Part shown: one piece after another, positions 38,079-50,465 of the stretch
How the letters are laid out: every line of letters starts with the position of its first letter
Numbering within the stretch: position 1 is the first letter of the stretch
DNA from: Blasia pusilla
Taxonomy: Eukaryota; Marchantiophyta; Marchantiopsida; Blasiales
Reading direction: 5' to 3'
Length of the DNA stretch: 64,000 nt
Assembly: GCA_050084515.1 (NCBI GenBank)
Contig: CM114273.1
Location: 37,076,001 to 37,140,000, forward strand
Translations under genes and position numbers: made by a program
The notes under the pieces: model-generated
What the model was told of the DNA's origin: nothing
The model's database searches: none
Seen by the model: the letters and a program-made list of their open reading frames with translations, nothing else

Positions 38079-39304
38079 GAGGAGAGGCTCTTCCCCAATG
38101 GGGTTGGTTTGGTTTGGTTAGGTTTGGGTTGACTTGACTTGTGACACACACTAACTTCGTGTTTGTAAGGTAGGCACAAGACAAGCATATGGAGGATGCA
38201 AGAGAGTAAAGCGTTTTTGGAATCTAGGAGAGCCCACAATAATGAATGAATGAATAAATAAATAATTAAACCACCATCATCGCCACTCATCCTCAAGTCA
38301 TTTCACCCCTAGACCATACTTACTTGGCGAGTTACTTAGGAAGGAAGTTAGTAAGTTAAGTAGACCCTAAGTGTTTGTCATGGTGTATGCTCCCAGTTCA
38401 CAAATCCATCCGTTGTGTCTCCGATTCGTGAGGAAGGCACTTAAACCCTTAACCGCCATGAATAGTTAGTAAGTGAGGGTGTTTTTCATCGTGTAAACTT
38501 TCCACTTACACATGCATCCCCTAAGAGTTCGTATTGTTTTTCCTGTTCACTAGGGGTAGAAAATATATAATTAGCGAAGGTAGTAAATAAGTAAGACTTT
38601 CTTCTTCTTTTTTCCTTTTCTCCCCTCACAAATTCATCCCAAAACTCTCTCGCTCTCTCAAATGCACGTTGCAACCAAATACTCCGTTTATTCCATGTCT
38701 TAATATTCATCCTTGTCTTTTCATCTCTTATTTATATTCCCATCGAAGGCACTCATAAGTGACCCTTTTTCGTTTCTTTTATGGTGGTGTAATCTCCCCT
38801 CACAAATTCATCCAAAAATTCTCTTTTTTTCTCTCTCTCTCACACACAAAAATGCATGCTCCAACCACATAGTCCAAATTGGTCTCCTTCGGTGTTGGAT
38901 TGTCCTATTGTAGTCCCATGGGAGTGGCTCTTGGAGTGGAGTAGAAGCCCGTGCATAATAGTACTATAATATAAGGAGAGAGAGAGAGAGCTCTTTCCAC
39001 CAAACAAGTGCACGCAAGACATAGAGCAGCTAGCCCACAACACAACCCCATAGATTCCCAAAGCAAAGAGGATGGGTTGGCCCAACGTGTGTGTGAATGC
39101 AACCACCCATAGATAAATAGATTGAGGAATAAAGAGAGAAAAAGATTGTGAGATGGATGGATAAATTAATTGCATAATGCACCTCGAAAGGAAGGAAAAA
39201 CACAACTTGTCTTTTCCTAAAGTGTCAATAGAGACACTACACTTTACTTTAATAATTTATTACTTTCCACAAAGTGAGCAAGCAAGAGAAGCCACCACAC
39301 TCCA

Positions 39305-39331
39305 AGCTTGCCATAGTAGCTATGGCAAGCT
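39305..39331. repeat. Perfect hairpin, 12 bp arms, 3 nt loop
   Basis: AGCTTGCCATAG, TAG, then its exact complement. Too short for a plant microRNA precursor on its own. No further pairing outside the arms was seen. Confidence 0.85.
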
Positions 39332-40364
39332 AGAGATCCATAGCCAAGCGTGATGGTGAAGAAGTAGTAGTAGAAGAATAAAATGCAACTTGGAGATGCA
39401 ATATCCAAAGGCTACTCCACTCCAATCCTAGGGAGAAGAAGAAAATTTAAACAAAAAAGTGATCCCCCAAAGACATTCCACTCTATGGCATTGTGAATAT
39501 TGGAAAAAAAAAAAGAAAAGATGGCCCAAAGGGATCCTCCACAGTCCACCCAAGTTTCTCAATTCTTAAATAGAAAAAATGGTCCTACACGCCTAGAATG
39601 TACCCTTATTGCCAACTCTTCTAACTATGACCCAAACCTAATCTACCCCATAATCACCCTAGAGAAGATAGACTCCCAAGATGTCCAAAAGCTAGTCAAT
39701 CATATCCATAACCCTTAAAAAAAGCTGGTTATCTTCCCAAAATGCCCATGGCTAGGTAAAACTGATCCGAAATATAAGGTGTCATCTTGTAGATTAAATT
39801 TGCTGAAAAACTCCATCACTAGCCCTTAAAAAGAAATTATTTTTTTTAAGGGTTATGAAAATGACCCTTCTTATATATTACGATGACATTTTCATTGGTT
39901 ATAAGAACTAACTTTCGTTGTTGTGCTATGTGGGGCATCCCATATGTGAGAACCATGAATTGAGTGCTATATACAATTTCATTATAGTGGGAAAGCATTT
40001 TATTATTATGTTAGCAACTCATAGACTTTGGTCCCACAAAACAATCAAACCATATAGTTATGGAAAAAAATATTTATAGCGCGATCCAATGACGTGATCT
40101 TATGGGAGGAATGCATCCCTATTTCTATAGTGGATGAACCATAATGCATTTAGATTTCAAATAAACGGGACTACCAGCAGTGAACTTGAAATAATGATAT
40201 TTCCCACATCCCAAACTCGTCTCATGGATTGTAGACGTCATTGATGAATTTCCCATAATTGACAGTATTAGCAATGACAAGGGTCTCAAAAAAAAATCTT
40301 CCTATTTGACACCCATTCTTTCGACGACCTCCAATCACAACACCTATCCCCTCTAATAACACGG

Positions 40365-40460
40365 GGGGAATGCCCCCTTCTTCTTTTTCAAGGTCGATTG
40401 TGGCCTTCGGATACTTGACTCTATGATCCCCTATTTTATTTTTCTAATGAATTTTCCACA
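40365..40460 (+). mobile_element. Diverged 3' tail fragment of the endonuclease-type retroelement
   Basis: Matches the junction and tail of 43829-43930: GGGGGAATGCCCCCTTCTTC, TGTGGCCTTC, ACTTGACTCTATGA. No coding part remains. Confidence 0.65.
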
Positions 40461-40679
40461 TGCAAATTTATCGAGGTTCATGGTTTCTAATAACTTTGTT
40501 TCATGTAAAATAGGCATAAGGAGGAGGACTCCTCTTAACCCCTATGTGGCACCCACTAGCATGAACTTGAATCCAACATAGGCGACTTAACCTGGATTTG
40601 ATTTAAGTCCATTTTAAAATAATTTATATTTTCATACGTTGATTATTTTTATTTTCATGTGAAATAATATATCGGATAC

Positions 40680-41240
40680 ATACATATACACACGGTAATC
40701 CGCACCGGATTTACTTAGAAAGACGCTAAACGAATGCATCCCGATACGACAAAACCACGCGTTTCCTTTGTCCTCCGGACAATCGGAGAGCTGCTTCCTT
40801 TGCTCCCGCGCCTGTCGGTGACGGAGGGTTCAAGAGCAGAGCGCTGCCACATTAACGGAGCCCGCCCCTTTCTCTCAGTCTTCCGTCAGGCACCGCTCAC
40901 TCCGTCCAGTCGTGTCCGTCCTCGACCACCTCAGCAGGCAGGGTAATCAAGCGACCAAGGTTGAGGGACGACACCACGACAGACATTCATGGCTGTGTAC
41001 GCGTACAGTCCCCCAGAACAACGAGTAAGGACCCTCGTGCCATAAATAAAAGCCATAAATAAAAGGTAACAGGCAACAGGTTCCCTAAAGTTTTATATCC
41101 TTCCGGCCACCCTTTAGGGCCCGTGAGATATAGTGTTCGGGCACTCCCTGTTCTGGGACGGACCAATCAAACGGCCGCCCCTCATCCTAAACGACTCTTT
41201 ACATTCACGCTATTTCTTTCTTTCTGATTAAATAACATTA
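40680..41240. other. GC-rich island
   Basis: Includes the frame 40734-40946 (+, 70 codons) without recognisable domain, CCGTCC motifs near 40900-40920 and an adjacent CCATAAATAAAAG duplication at about 41040-41065. Confidence 0.4.
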
Positions 41241-43195
41241 TTGGTTTATTTATTTACTCTTATTATTACTACTATAACTATTATTTCCCTGCTCTCCTAG
41301 GGAGTTCTTGTCCCATCGCAATTAAGCCTGAAGAAAATGGACTTTACATTCGCGTGTTGTTTGGGGCTTACTTCAGGTCAACGGTGGAAAAAAAGAATTT
41401 CTGGGCCAATAATTAAAGGGCATGGAAAAAGAATTGGGTGGTCCTCTTTTTCTTAGGGGCAGAATCTCCAAAGGGGACCAAAATTATTGAGGGGGCCACA
41501 AAAGTTTTTTCTTTTTAAATAAATATTTCCTACGATGGAGGAGAAGGGGCACCAGGACACTACACATATGGTATATATATTTCGTTTAATGGTAAAAAAT
41601 TAACAAGGAATTCTAGTGGTACCCATGCTTTCTAAGCTTCCCAAACATTTACTTTCATGTTTTGGTTGTTTTACAAAATGACAAAGGTCCCCTTTTACAT
41701 TGCACGATTCCAAGATGGTCCAAAATGAGTCGAATCTACCTAGAGTAATTCAAGTTGTCTTTATGATGACTAATTTTTTTTCGGACATGATGACCATGGA
41801 ACGGGAACACACATGAATTTGGGGTCTCCAATGAAACAATGAGTAAATTGATCTAAAAATTAATCTACATACCAATTGAAGCTGTTGCTCCGTGTCACTA
41901 ATTTTTTCTCAAAACTACTTTTGTCACCTCAACAGGGTCTTAAAATTGTCAAAGAGAATGAAGTTATTAATCAAGGGTCCCTTCTCCTATTTTAACAAAA
42001 CTAATTAGGACCAGCATCCTAGTACAAACCTTTCTTCCGGGGGCAGCTGGCAAATGTTTCCTTCGTTCCAGCCTGGGCTCCCGGCAGACTTTCTCACAGT
42101 CTCAGTAAAATAAAATAAAAAAGACAGAAAGACGACGCTTCGCAACACTTCATTCATCGCGTCTTTTTTTCCTTCATAGAGATCTTCCCACGAACCGAAA
42201 CCTGCCGCGTGTCCTAAAGAACATACCGGCCCCACCGAATGTCCGCCTGGTTCGCTAACGGCAGGCCAGCCTGTGTTCGGGATGGTTGAGTAGAATATTC
42301 CCCCTTTCTCAGGGAATAACTGAAAAGGACATAGATCGCCTCTCTCTTTCTCTCAAGTCCAACGCACACGGTGCTTTTGTTAAGTGTAGGGGATTACCGC
42401 TAATCAGCCTTTCCTAATAAGGATTTAGGAGAGCCTTATGTTAATTGGCATTGCGAGAATGAGAGCGTATTATGCTCTGAATTACGGATTATTATTGCAA
42501 ATGGAATGGAGGAGAAGCAAGAAGTGACTCACGAAGCCTAATAATGATGATGTGGAAAGACTCAGGCGAGGGGAAAAGTCTTAATCCCATCATGATATGA
42601 GTACCAAACTTAATGATGTCAAATGGGGGAAAACCTTATGAAATGAAATGAAAGGAAATCCAAGGGAGAAATTAAGGACCTCAAATCAGAAAGAAAAATT
42701 AGCGAAGCACATGAGGGAGTAATTACACGAGCACCCATCTTGTTGACCTTCCATCATTGATAAATTGTAAGAAAGAAGGCGGTAGTATAATGTACTCAAA
42801 CTAATAAAACTCTGAAATATGACAATAATTCATTTCCCATGAATATGATACTTCCTAATATACGATAACATAACCTAAATACTTTTTGGTATACGATAAC
42901 ATAATCTAATCATCGGAGGTTTATATCTGATAAATTCTCTTTTCAGCATGCCACTATATGAACTCTCGTGTCGATAGGGAAAATTTAATATCAGAAATAA
43001 ATGAAACTAATATTAATAATCTTTATGGCCACAGCCTACTCATAAAATCTACCCACTAAGGTAGTAGTATTACTAATAGGGGGAAAATAAATAAACCGTG
43101 TACGAACAAAATCATTAAATAGAGGAATATTCTTATATTAGAAGGATAAGAGAATATTTCTTTCCTGCTTGCGGAAATATTATTGCGGATATTAT
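41241..43195. other. Mostly AT-rich DNA with a short GC-rich section (about 42030-42300)
   Basis: No supported gene. A TATACGATAACATAA phrase occurs twice near 42862 and 42891. The frame 42005-42235 (-) shows nothing recognisable. Confidence 0.4.
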
Positions 43196-43955
43196 CGAGT
43201 GTCGCCGGAGCCTGGATCCACTTGGTGTGCATTTGGCACGCTGTCTAGTTGGGGGTGAGAGGATAGCCACTCACGATGCAGTGCGGTATATCATGTTCAG
43301 TATTGCTCGGGAGAGTGGCTTCCATGTGCAGAGAGAGAGGCACTACTCCATGCGGGATTCCCTTATTCGTGCTGATCTCTACATGACACGAGAGGCTGAG
43401 GTGGTGGTGGCGGTCGTGGTAGTCACAGATCCTATGCGGGAGGCAGTGCGAGCCCAAGTGGTGGCCCAAGGGCGAATGCTACAAGGAGCGGCAACGGCGG
43501 TGAAGAAGACACATATCTACAGTCGACTTCACGAGGGACACATCTTCATTCCCCTGGCCATAGAGATGTATGGGGCTATGGGGGAGAGGTTCGACTTGTT
43601 CCTTACGGACTGTGCCCATCATCTCCACTCGAGAAATGGGTTGTCCTTAGCTCCGCAGTCAGACAGGCGGCGGGTCTCCATAGCGTTGCGGCGTGCCAGG
43701 CTAATGGGCTTTTGCGGCGGGCTCAGGTGTGGGAGACGCGTCGGCGCTAGAGGCCCACTTAGTAGTAGTCATAGCTCTCTTGTTGTTGCTGATATTGTCT
43801 CTGCTGTTGGTGAGTTTCGTCGTTAGGGGGGGGAATGTCCCCTTCTTCCTTTTCTGGTCTTGTTGTGGCCTTCAGGTTTTGACTCTTTGAGTCCCCCTCT
43901 TTTGTACTTCCGATGGGTTTTCCATCACTCCTTTTTATCGAAGTGCATCTTCTTC
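43196..43955 (+). mobile_element. 5'-truncated copy of the endonuclease-type retroelement, full 3' end
   Basis: Begins abruptly inside the C-C-H-C cluster (ECRRSLDPLGVHLARC) and runs through the endonuclease-type region to the 3' tail, ending near GAAGTGCATCTT. Coding similarity continues to about 43780 with a shift near 43660 (SLAPQSDRRRV replaces the TAILYCRQRV of the 29.6 kb copy). The tail ends like 46421 and 62839. Confidence 0.8.
43227..43826 (+). pseudogene. Remnant endonuclease-type domain of the retroelement protein
   Basis: About 200 codons open, containing GGERIATHDAVRY, SLIRADLYMTRE and VVVAVVVVTDP. Compared with the 29.6 kb copy, the acidic residue in VVVADVVVTDP is replaced by V, so the nuclease centre is probably broken. 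The 5' half of the element is absent. Confidence 0.65.
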
Positions 43956-44190
43956 TTTTAATCAGGTATTAGTTGCATGATTTTGTATTCTACTTCCACT
44001 TAGCCCTAATTTGTTTCACCCTTCTACTCTAGAGGTGGGATTAGCCTATGACTTGCTAGAGAGAACTAACCAATAGCAATGGAGCCTGTCCTAGTTTCCC
44101 AGTGGGAGATTGCCACGTACTTATAATTTGAATATGAAATAATATAGTCTTATCTTATGATTTTCTCTTCATAATTTTACATGATTTTTT

Positions 44191-44234
44191 TCACGTTTTT
44201 CTTGAGCTGGTATCACGTTTTTCTTGAGCTGGTA
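44191..44234. repeat. 22 bp perfect tandem duplication
   Basis: TCACGTTTTTCTTGAGCTGG plus TA occurs twice in immediate succession (44191 and 44213). Recent local slippage. Confidence 0.9.
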
Positions 44235-44315
44235 GCATAGGAGTACTGGGCAAATGTATTGGAAGACGAATGACGAAAATTTTGAAATGAATTTTCAAAT
44301 TAGTAACAATGAATA

Positions 44316-44477
44316 CTAGTATGTTGCTCGTGCAATGCACGGGTGACAGAGTTTTATTTTTCCTCTTCATTTAAGTACCCTTAAATGACACGCGTCAACA
44401 ATAAAAGGGCCTTAGAAAGACATGTGCCAAGGCAAGAGGCGGGTTTCTCTTATATCATCCTCTTTTACTTATATAGA
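44316..44477 (-). mobile_element. Helitron-like short element (162 bp), best-preserved copy
   Basis: On the minus strand it starts TCTATATAAGTAAAAGAGGA and ends GAGCAACATACTAG, flanked by A and T. A CGTGC-ATT-GCACG hairpin sits about a dozen bases before the 3' end. Same family as 33954-34124. No coding capacity. Confidence 0.8.
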
Positions 44478-45600
44478 TGATCAAATATAAGTCAAGACCA
44501 TCGTTGCAATAATATATGGGATTATTATTCTTAAGAACCTCCTCCCCCCACGAGAACTTTTATTACTCCTCTTTACTTCCATGCTCGAGGCTCCAAATGA
44601 TTCCATACCTCATAAACTATTTATAATCAAGTTCTAATAGAACTTTCAATTACGGGTCATTATTGCATGGGTGGCTGATGTAGAAAGATAGATGTTTCAC
44701 ACTCTACTCAATTCTACATGGCATGGCCAAGAGTATGCTTGATTCATATTAGTTTGTAGGAGCCATCTTAAGATTTATGATTTCAAGCACGGGAGTTTTT
44801 ATATTATGCCAATTAGTTCATCATCTTCACTACTTGACAATAGGTGTCTCACGCGGTGTCTAATGGGATTTCTTCGTTCTTAGTCGTGGGGCGTTCCACG
44901 GATAGAGTCGTTACTCCTGAACAAGTACCTCCCTACGGAGAAATTTTTTTCCATAGATCTCCATGTAACACGCTCCATTGTTTTGTCAATGCATCCATGT
45001 TTAGTCAACCATGAATCCTACTATAGTTGGTCTTGAAAATCAAGAAGTCATCATATTATATTATCATTGGATAGCGCCTCTTCATTTTGAGATCATCTCT
45101 CCTTTTCACAGATGTTCTTTTTAATCAATAGAATCGCTCGAATTCAATTATACACTTAGGATGGGTAATTCAAGATTATACATCCTGCATCGCATGGGCA
45201 CCAGCGAATCATATAGATTATAACATGTTTTTTTCCGCAAAACCCACATGGCCATATTATTCTTCTCAACTCGCAAACACCGAGAAAATGTAAAATTTTT
45301 GTCTTGATTTGCGCTCGGGCCTAACAAGCACCAGTGTCACACATAAACCCTATCAGAAACAATACCGCCAAAGAAATCGAAGGGCTCCATATCACGGATT
45401 TTGGCTCAAGGCATTAGTATAGACCCGCAATTACCCATTAACATCGATCTGAAAACCAAACATTTCATATATTCCGAGCACTCGAGGTCGCCCCTCTCTT
45501 GTTGTAATCGATGAATTGCCCATGGACCACTCACACATAACACATCATGGCATGGGACTTAACATACCATGAAATCAAGTTCTTGTATTCCCAACCACGG
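44478..45600. other. AT-rich intergenic DNA with a diverged Helitron-like relative
   Basis: About 45050-45215 resembles the element at 33292-33481 (ATTATCATTGGATAGCG, AATAGAATCGCTCG, TCGCATGGGCACCAGCG) but lacks clean ends. No gene. Confidence 0.4.
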
Positions 45601-46320
45601 TGTAACTATGTACTATAGTTGTCCGGGAACCGCATCCACCGTCGCAGTCGATGTCTGTCCGTCCGTCCATCGGTCCGTCCGTCAGGCAGCCAAAACGGAG
45701 GGAACAATAAGACAGGGGAGTATCTAGTATCTACTATAGGAGTTCCTGCACGACAGTAGGAAAACCTGTAAGGATCCGTACAGGCGAGAACGGGCTGTTC
45801 CCAGTTACCGCCGTGTTGACTGCGGGTCGCAGGTCTGGAGCCCCTGAGGCATCCGCCGCTATCGGAGCTTCTTACAACACGGCGACGAATATAGGAGAGC
45901 CATTAGTGTTGGCGAAACCGCTGGCGCTATGAATTTCGCCAGTGCTGTAACTGCGCCGTGGCGGAACCAGGCTGGCTGGAGTGGCAGCCACAGCGCACGC
46001 CCAGCGCATGGCGGCACGTGGTTATGGTGCAATCACTTCCTACCAGATTTCTGGGTGGCAGCCGCAGCGTTTCTGCACGTGATGCGAATCGTTTCTGGAT
46101 GTCCCCCCTCTACAAGTTACGGATGCGTTCGATCGGACCGTCTATCGCCTTGCACGTTTGGACGTGTAACCTTTATAGGATTGTATCAATATTACACATT
46201 ATGTCCACCAATTGTATGCGATCTACGTAATAATTCAAATCGCTTAAGGGTGGATCCGGAGGTTTCACATGACATCAACGTATTATCCCGTGGTTTTAGG
46301 ATTTCTATGCCAGATTGAAG
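45600..46320. other. GC-rich island with CCGTCCGTCC repeat
   Basis: CCGTCC repeats at about 45655-45684, a CGCCGTGTTG / CAACACGGCG inverted pair (near 45810 and 45878), and a TGGCGAAA / TTTCGCCA pair near 45912-45941. Open frames to 129 codons (45929-46318 +) without recognisable domain. Confidence 0.45.
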
Positions 46321-46411
46321 CCGTCATCATAGATTGACATTCCGTGTGTTCACATGGGAAACGGATGTCTTCTTTTCTAAATATTTTAATAATCAGTCTT
46401 GAATTACCTTA

Positions 46412-46998
46412 ATGAAACAAAGATGCACTTCGATAAAAACGAGTGATGGAAAACCCATAGGAAGTACAAAAGAGGGGGACTCAAAAAGTCAAAACCTGAA
46501 GGCCACAACACAACCAGAAAAGGAAGAAGGGGGCATTCCCCCCCTAACGACGAAACTCACCAACAGCAGAGACAATATCAGCAACAACAAGAGAGCTATG
46601 ACTACTACTAAGTGGGCCTCTAGCGCCGGCGTCTCCCATGACCTGAGCCCGCCCGCAAAATCCCATTAGCCTGGGCACGCGCAACGCTATGGAGACCCGC
46701 TGCCTCACAATCTGAGAATCGCATTAGCTAAGGACAACCCATTTCTCGAGTGGAGATGATGGGCGCGATCCGTAAGATGAACGAAGTCGAACCTCTCCCC
46801 CATAGCCCCATACATCTCTATGGCCAGGGGATGAAGATGTGTCCTCGTGTAGTCGACTGTAGATATGTGTCTTCTTCGCCGCCGCCGCCGCCGCCGCTCC
46901 TTGTAGCATTCGCCCTTGGGCCACCACTTGGGCTCGCATTGCCTCCCGCGTAGGATCTGTGACTACCACGTCCGCCACAACCACCTCAGCCTCAACCC
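46412..46998 (-). mobile_element. Minus-strand truncated copy of the endonuclease-type retroelement
   Basis: Inverted relative to the other coding copies. Contains VVVADVVVTDPTREA and TREAMRAQVVAQGRML, then AAAAA from a GCC/GCG run, KTHIYSRLHED and a frameshifted remainder, followed by the tail ending AGTGCATCT at 46421. Coding decay is obvious: the frame shifts near 46830. Confidence 0.8.
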
Positions 46999-46999
46999 C

Positions 47000-49320
47000 T
47001 TAATGCAAGATTAATACGTATTTTTATCTACTTTTTAAAATAAGAACCATTCATCTATTTATTTATAAGAATTTTTGTTTAGATATTGGATTTTGTACAT
47101 TAACGGAGGGGTTAAAACGAACTTTGGAAGTTTGGAAGACAATTCCTAAGCAGTTTTCATAGCCCACGTTGTGAAGGTCAAACCGGTCCTTGCACCAAAT
47201 TTTCATGTTACCAAAAGCATCCTAGTCTCCTCTTGTCGTATTAAATATTTGAGTCCAATATATAATAATCAGAAGATGTAATATTTTTGACTCGTTTTTT
47301 ATTTATTATTAGATTTTTTCAAAAACAATTTTGGTCATGTTAATTGGGGTCATATATAGAAATTGGTAAGGAGTGGTATTGAAAGGGGATAGATATGTGC
47401 ATCACACAGTCGTGTGGATCTTTTAGGTGATTAGGAAATTTTATTTTGGTGGGCATGCCATATATTTGCTTAATAAGGGCCCCAAAAAAATAATGTTGCT
47501 AGGCTCCTAAGAAAGTACCCAGAGGATTTTTAAAGCTAGAAACTTTGTTGTGTGTTAGGGCCCCTAAACCAAATAACGTAGTGGATTCAAATATTTTCCA
47601 GGCTCTTACATAATAGGACCCATGAGGAATAAACTCCTTGTTAAGGCTCTAACAAAAAAAAGCACGGGGAATTGATTGAATTGAAATACTCTCTAGAACT
47701 AATTTTCTTAGGACCCCAAGCAATTAACCAAATATCCCCATAGGCCCTATCAAGTAGATACATGGAAGCATTTGCTATTGTGATTTTTTTCTCATAAGCC
47801 CTAGTAAGGACTAATACTTCTCCATCGGTCCCCTTACAAAAATTCATGGGCGAGTTTACACTTCCTTATTTGTGATATGTCCATTCTCGTGAAATGTGTG
47901 CATTAGATTGAGACGCATTCCTTTTATTCGTACTCATGTGTAAGGAAATCTAGAGACTCTCTTAAAGAAGGTAGGGAAATTTTACAAAGTTTTCAATCCC
48001 ACGTTCTTAAGGGTCTTTTGAGTTCCCTTTTTTTAAACCTTTATTGCTTGAATGTAGTTGGAGTCTTTGTTGCAATCCCAACAAATTTTCAAGTGAGAGG
48101 ATGATTTCTTGAAACAAAGTGACGAAGGTTGTGATGGGGCATCCAATTTGTTTTTTTTCCACCATCAAAACATTTCTAAAAACACTTTGTTGAGTTGGCT
48201 TTACACTACCAAATACCTTTGCATCTCATAAGTCATTTTCCCTAAATTATTTTTTGGTCCTAAAAATTCCTCATACCAAACTTTTCAACACACCTCCAAC
48301 TTGAGAGGGAATTCAACTCTCCATTTAGCTTTATGACCGCAATTACTCATGAATTGAAGCACTCGATATCCATTTGATCTCAATAAGCGGGTCACTACTT
48401 TCTCACATACACCAACCCATATCTTAGCCATAGCATAGAGGTGAGTTCCACAACTTCATGATCTTTCTAACCACAAACTCGATTGCAGATGGCCATTCAA
48501 AGGCCTTCCTTCACCCACATATATGATATAGTGTGTTGGCTCTTGTTATTGAAGCTTATGTTGTTGCACTGCATGATTTAATCATGCGTCCGAACAAAGC
48601 CTACCCTCATACTTCTCACCATGGGGCATGGAAAATTCCCTCCAGTTCAAGAGGGCCATAGAGTGAGTTAGATGAGGACGAGTGCTTACGAAAATTTTGA
48701 GGCATGAGGACAAGTTTGAACTTGGTACTTCCTGATCTAGAGGGGCCTCAATGTCCATTGTGCTAGGAGGGAGAACAATAAATAATTATTCTCTTCTCTA
48801 TTGAAAACCCACGGTTAAACTAACTCGACCATAGTTAGAAAAGCTGGCGATGAATAGGGTCAAACGTTCTCAGAAAGCCTAGTCCTATAAGAAATATGCT
48901 ATCCCAATCACGCTTTGTACTTTGGAAATCAAGATGGTTAATTTTGTTTAATCAATGTCCATGTTATAATTGGACAATGCTCCACCATAATTGAGCGTTT
49001 TCTTTGGACAATGCATGCTCGGGTTAAGTTGATTTAAAACTACATAGTAATAGGCAATGAATCTCCAATCAAACAAGTCGGAAACGAAAAATTAAAAACT
49101 CCCATGATTTTCACAAAAAGGTCGATAGGTAAAGTGAAAAGAATTCCGAACAAAGAGAGTCTGAATAATAAGAAGATGGAGACCGGTCCCGAGGAAGTCG
49201 GACACCTGTATGCACGAAAAAGTAAATAATAAAAAAGCTAAAAACATAAAAAGAATTAGATAATAATCAGGTAAATGTTAGTAATCATGTGAGGACACCC
49301 TAAAGCGGAACGGTACTTGT
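47000..49320. other. AT-rich gene-poor DNA
   Basis: No supported gene or element. Confidence 0.4.
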
Positions 49321-50120
49321 ACTCATAATAAAAAGAAAGAAAGACGTGGGAGATCTCGCTCGACGGCTGGGGCTTTCTTCGCCATTTTTAATTGTTTACT
49401 TCCTTTTATTTTATTTTTATTCCGGCTGGATTTTGTTGCTCGCTGGCTGGCTGGCAGGCACTCACTGGTGGAGCGCAACATCGCGTGAGGGGCTTTTGCG
49501 TTCCCGCCATTTTTTTCCCCTCCTCATAAAGGACTACTACTACTACTCCTCCTCCTCCTCCTCCTACCCAGGTGCGCTTTAGCACAGGTTTTATTTATTT
49601 ATAGAGGGGATATTTTTTATTTTCGGAGAATTAAAAAAGAAGGGCTGGGAAATGAAATGATGGAAAAAGAAAATGGAAACTGGTGGCGGAGCAGGCGACC
49701 ACAACAGCGCTTCTTGTGAGGTTCGGAACCGATCAAAGATCCTGTTCCCGCTGGTTTGGCCACGTGTTCTCTGCTGCTCGTGACAGCAGCTTGGGGTGGT
49801 GACTTGGATTCGAGCCGCGCTTCATTCTTCGTTCCTTGGCCGGATGCCACGAGTACGGGGGAGACCAATGGTCGGCCTGCCTTGCTCCTCTTCCGGTAAA
49901 CTCCGTGGATTACCGGCAACGCTCCAGGCGCGACCGGCTGGGGATACACGATCATAGACCGTTGCTCCGTTTGTTTTGACCGGGTACTTTTGTGCCGAGG
50001 CCGGACCGAGGGACGTTGCTGACTCGTCTTCGCTTCCTGCCGTTCCCGGGCAGCGTTGTCTGTCTGTCATACTTTTGTCCCGGGCAGCTGCTGTGGTGGA
50101 ATCACCGACTGTCGGAAGGT
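49321..50120. other. GC-rich island
   Basis: (CTC/CTA)n run at about 49533-49565 and a GGCTGGCTGGC run near 49442. The 112-codon minus frame 49617-49955 has no recognisable domain. Confidence 0.4.
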
Positions 50121-50214
50121 CTTGCTGGTTTATTGCGAAATAAGATATGAATTTATGTAATTTTCAAGGGATTAATTGGCGACTTACTTATGAAAATGAA
50201 GGCAATATAAATTT

Positions 50215-50465
50215 TAATAGAAAGTGGGACGGAAAACCATCCGGATACAAAGGAAGGGGGGAGGGGGGCATAGAGAGGAAAAAAAAGCGGGCCAAAACCC
50301 GTCCCGAAGAGACATAAGGGGCCTCCCTCCTAACGACCAAAATCATCAACAACAGAGACAATATTAGCAACACCTATAGAATTATGGTTACTGTTAAGTG
50401 AGCCTCTAGCATTGGCACCTCCAATCGCCTGAGCCCATCGCAAAAACCCAGCCCATGAAAATGCA
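50215..50465 (-). mobile_element. Minus-strand 3' fragment of the endonuclease-type retroelement (second tail type)
   Basis: On the minus strand it gives the junction TCGTTAGGAGGGAGGCC, CTCTCTATGCCCCCC, CTTTGTATCCGGATGG and CTTTCTATTAAAATT, the tail type of 30840-30985. The short preceding part matches the last codons of the protein region. Confidence 0.7.

Larger units (their letters stand above)
35801..40360. other. AT-rich gene-poor DNA
   Basis: No supported gene. Simple repeats: (CA)n at about 37005-37021, (GA)n at about 38048-38078, CT runs near 38825-38842 and a GA run at about 38973-38990. The frame 38840-39205 (-, 121 codons) and other open frames carry no recognisable domain. Confidence 0.45.

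Noticed and set aside
39305-39331. microRNA precursor
   Set aside because: The stem is only 12 bp with a 3 nt loop and does not extend outward.
45929-46318. 129-codon frame as a gene
   Set aside because: Lies in a GC-rich island where stops are rare, and has no recognisable domain.
49800-49816. tRNA T-loop-like GGATTCGAGCC
   Set aside because: No pairing arms, anticodon stem or acceptor stem around it. No tRNA gene found in the window.
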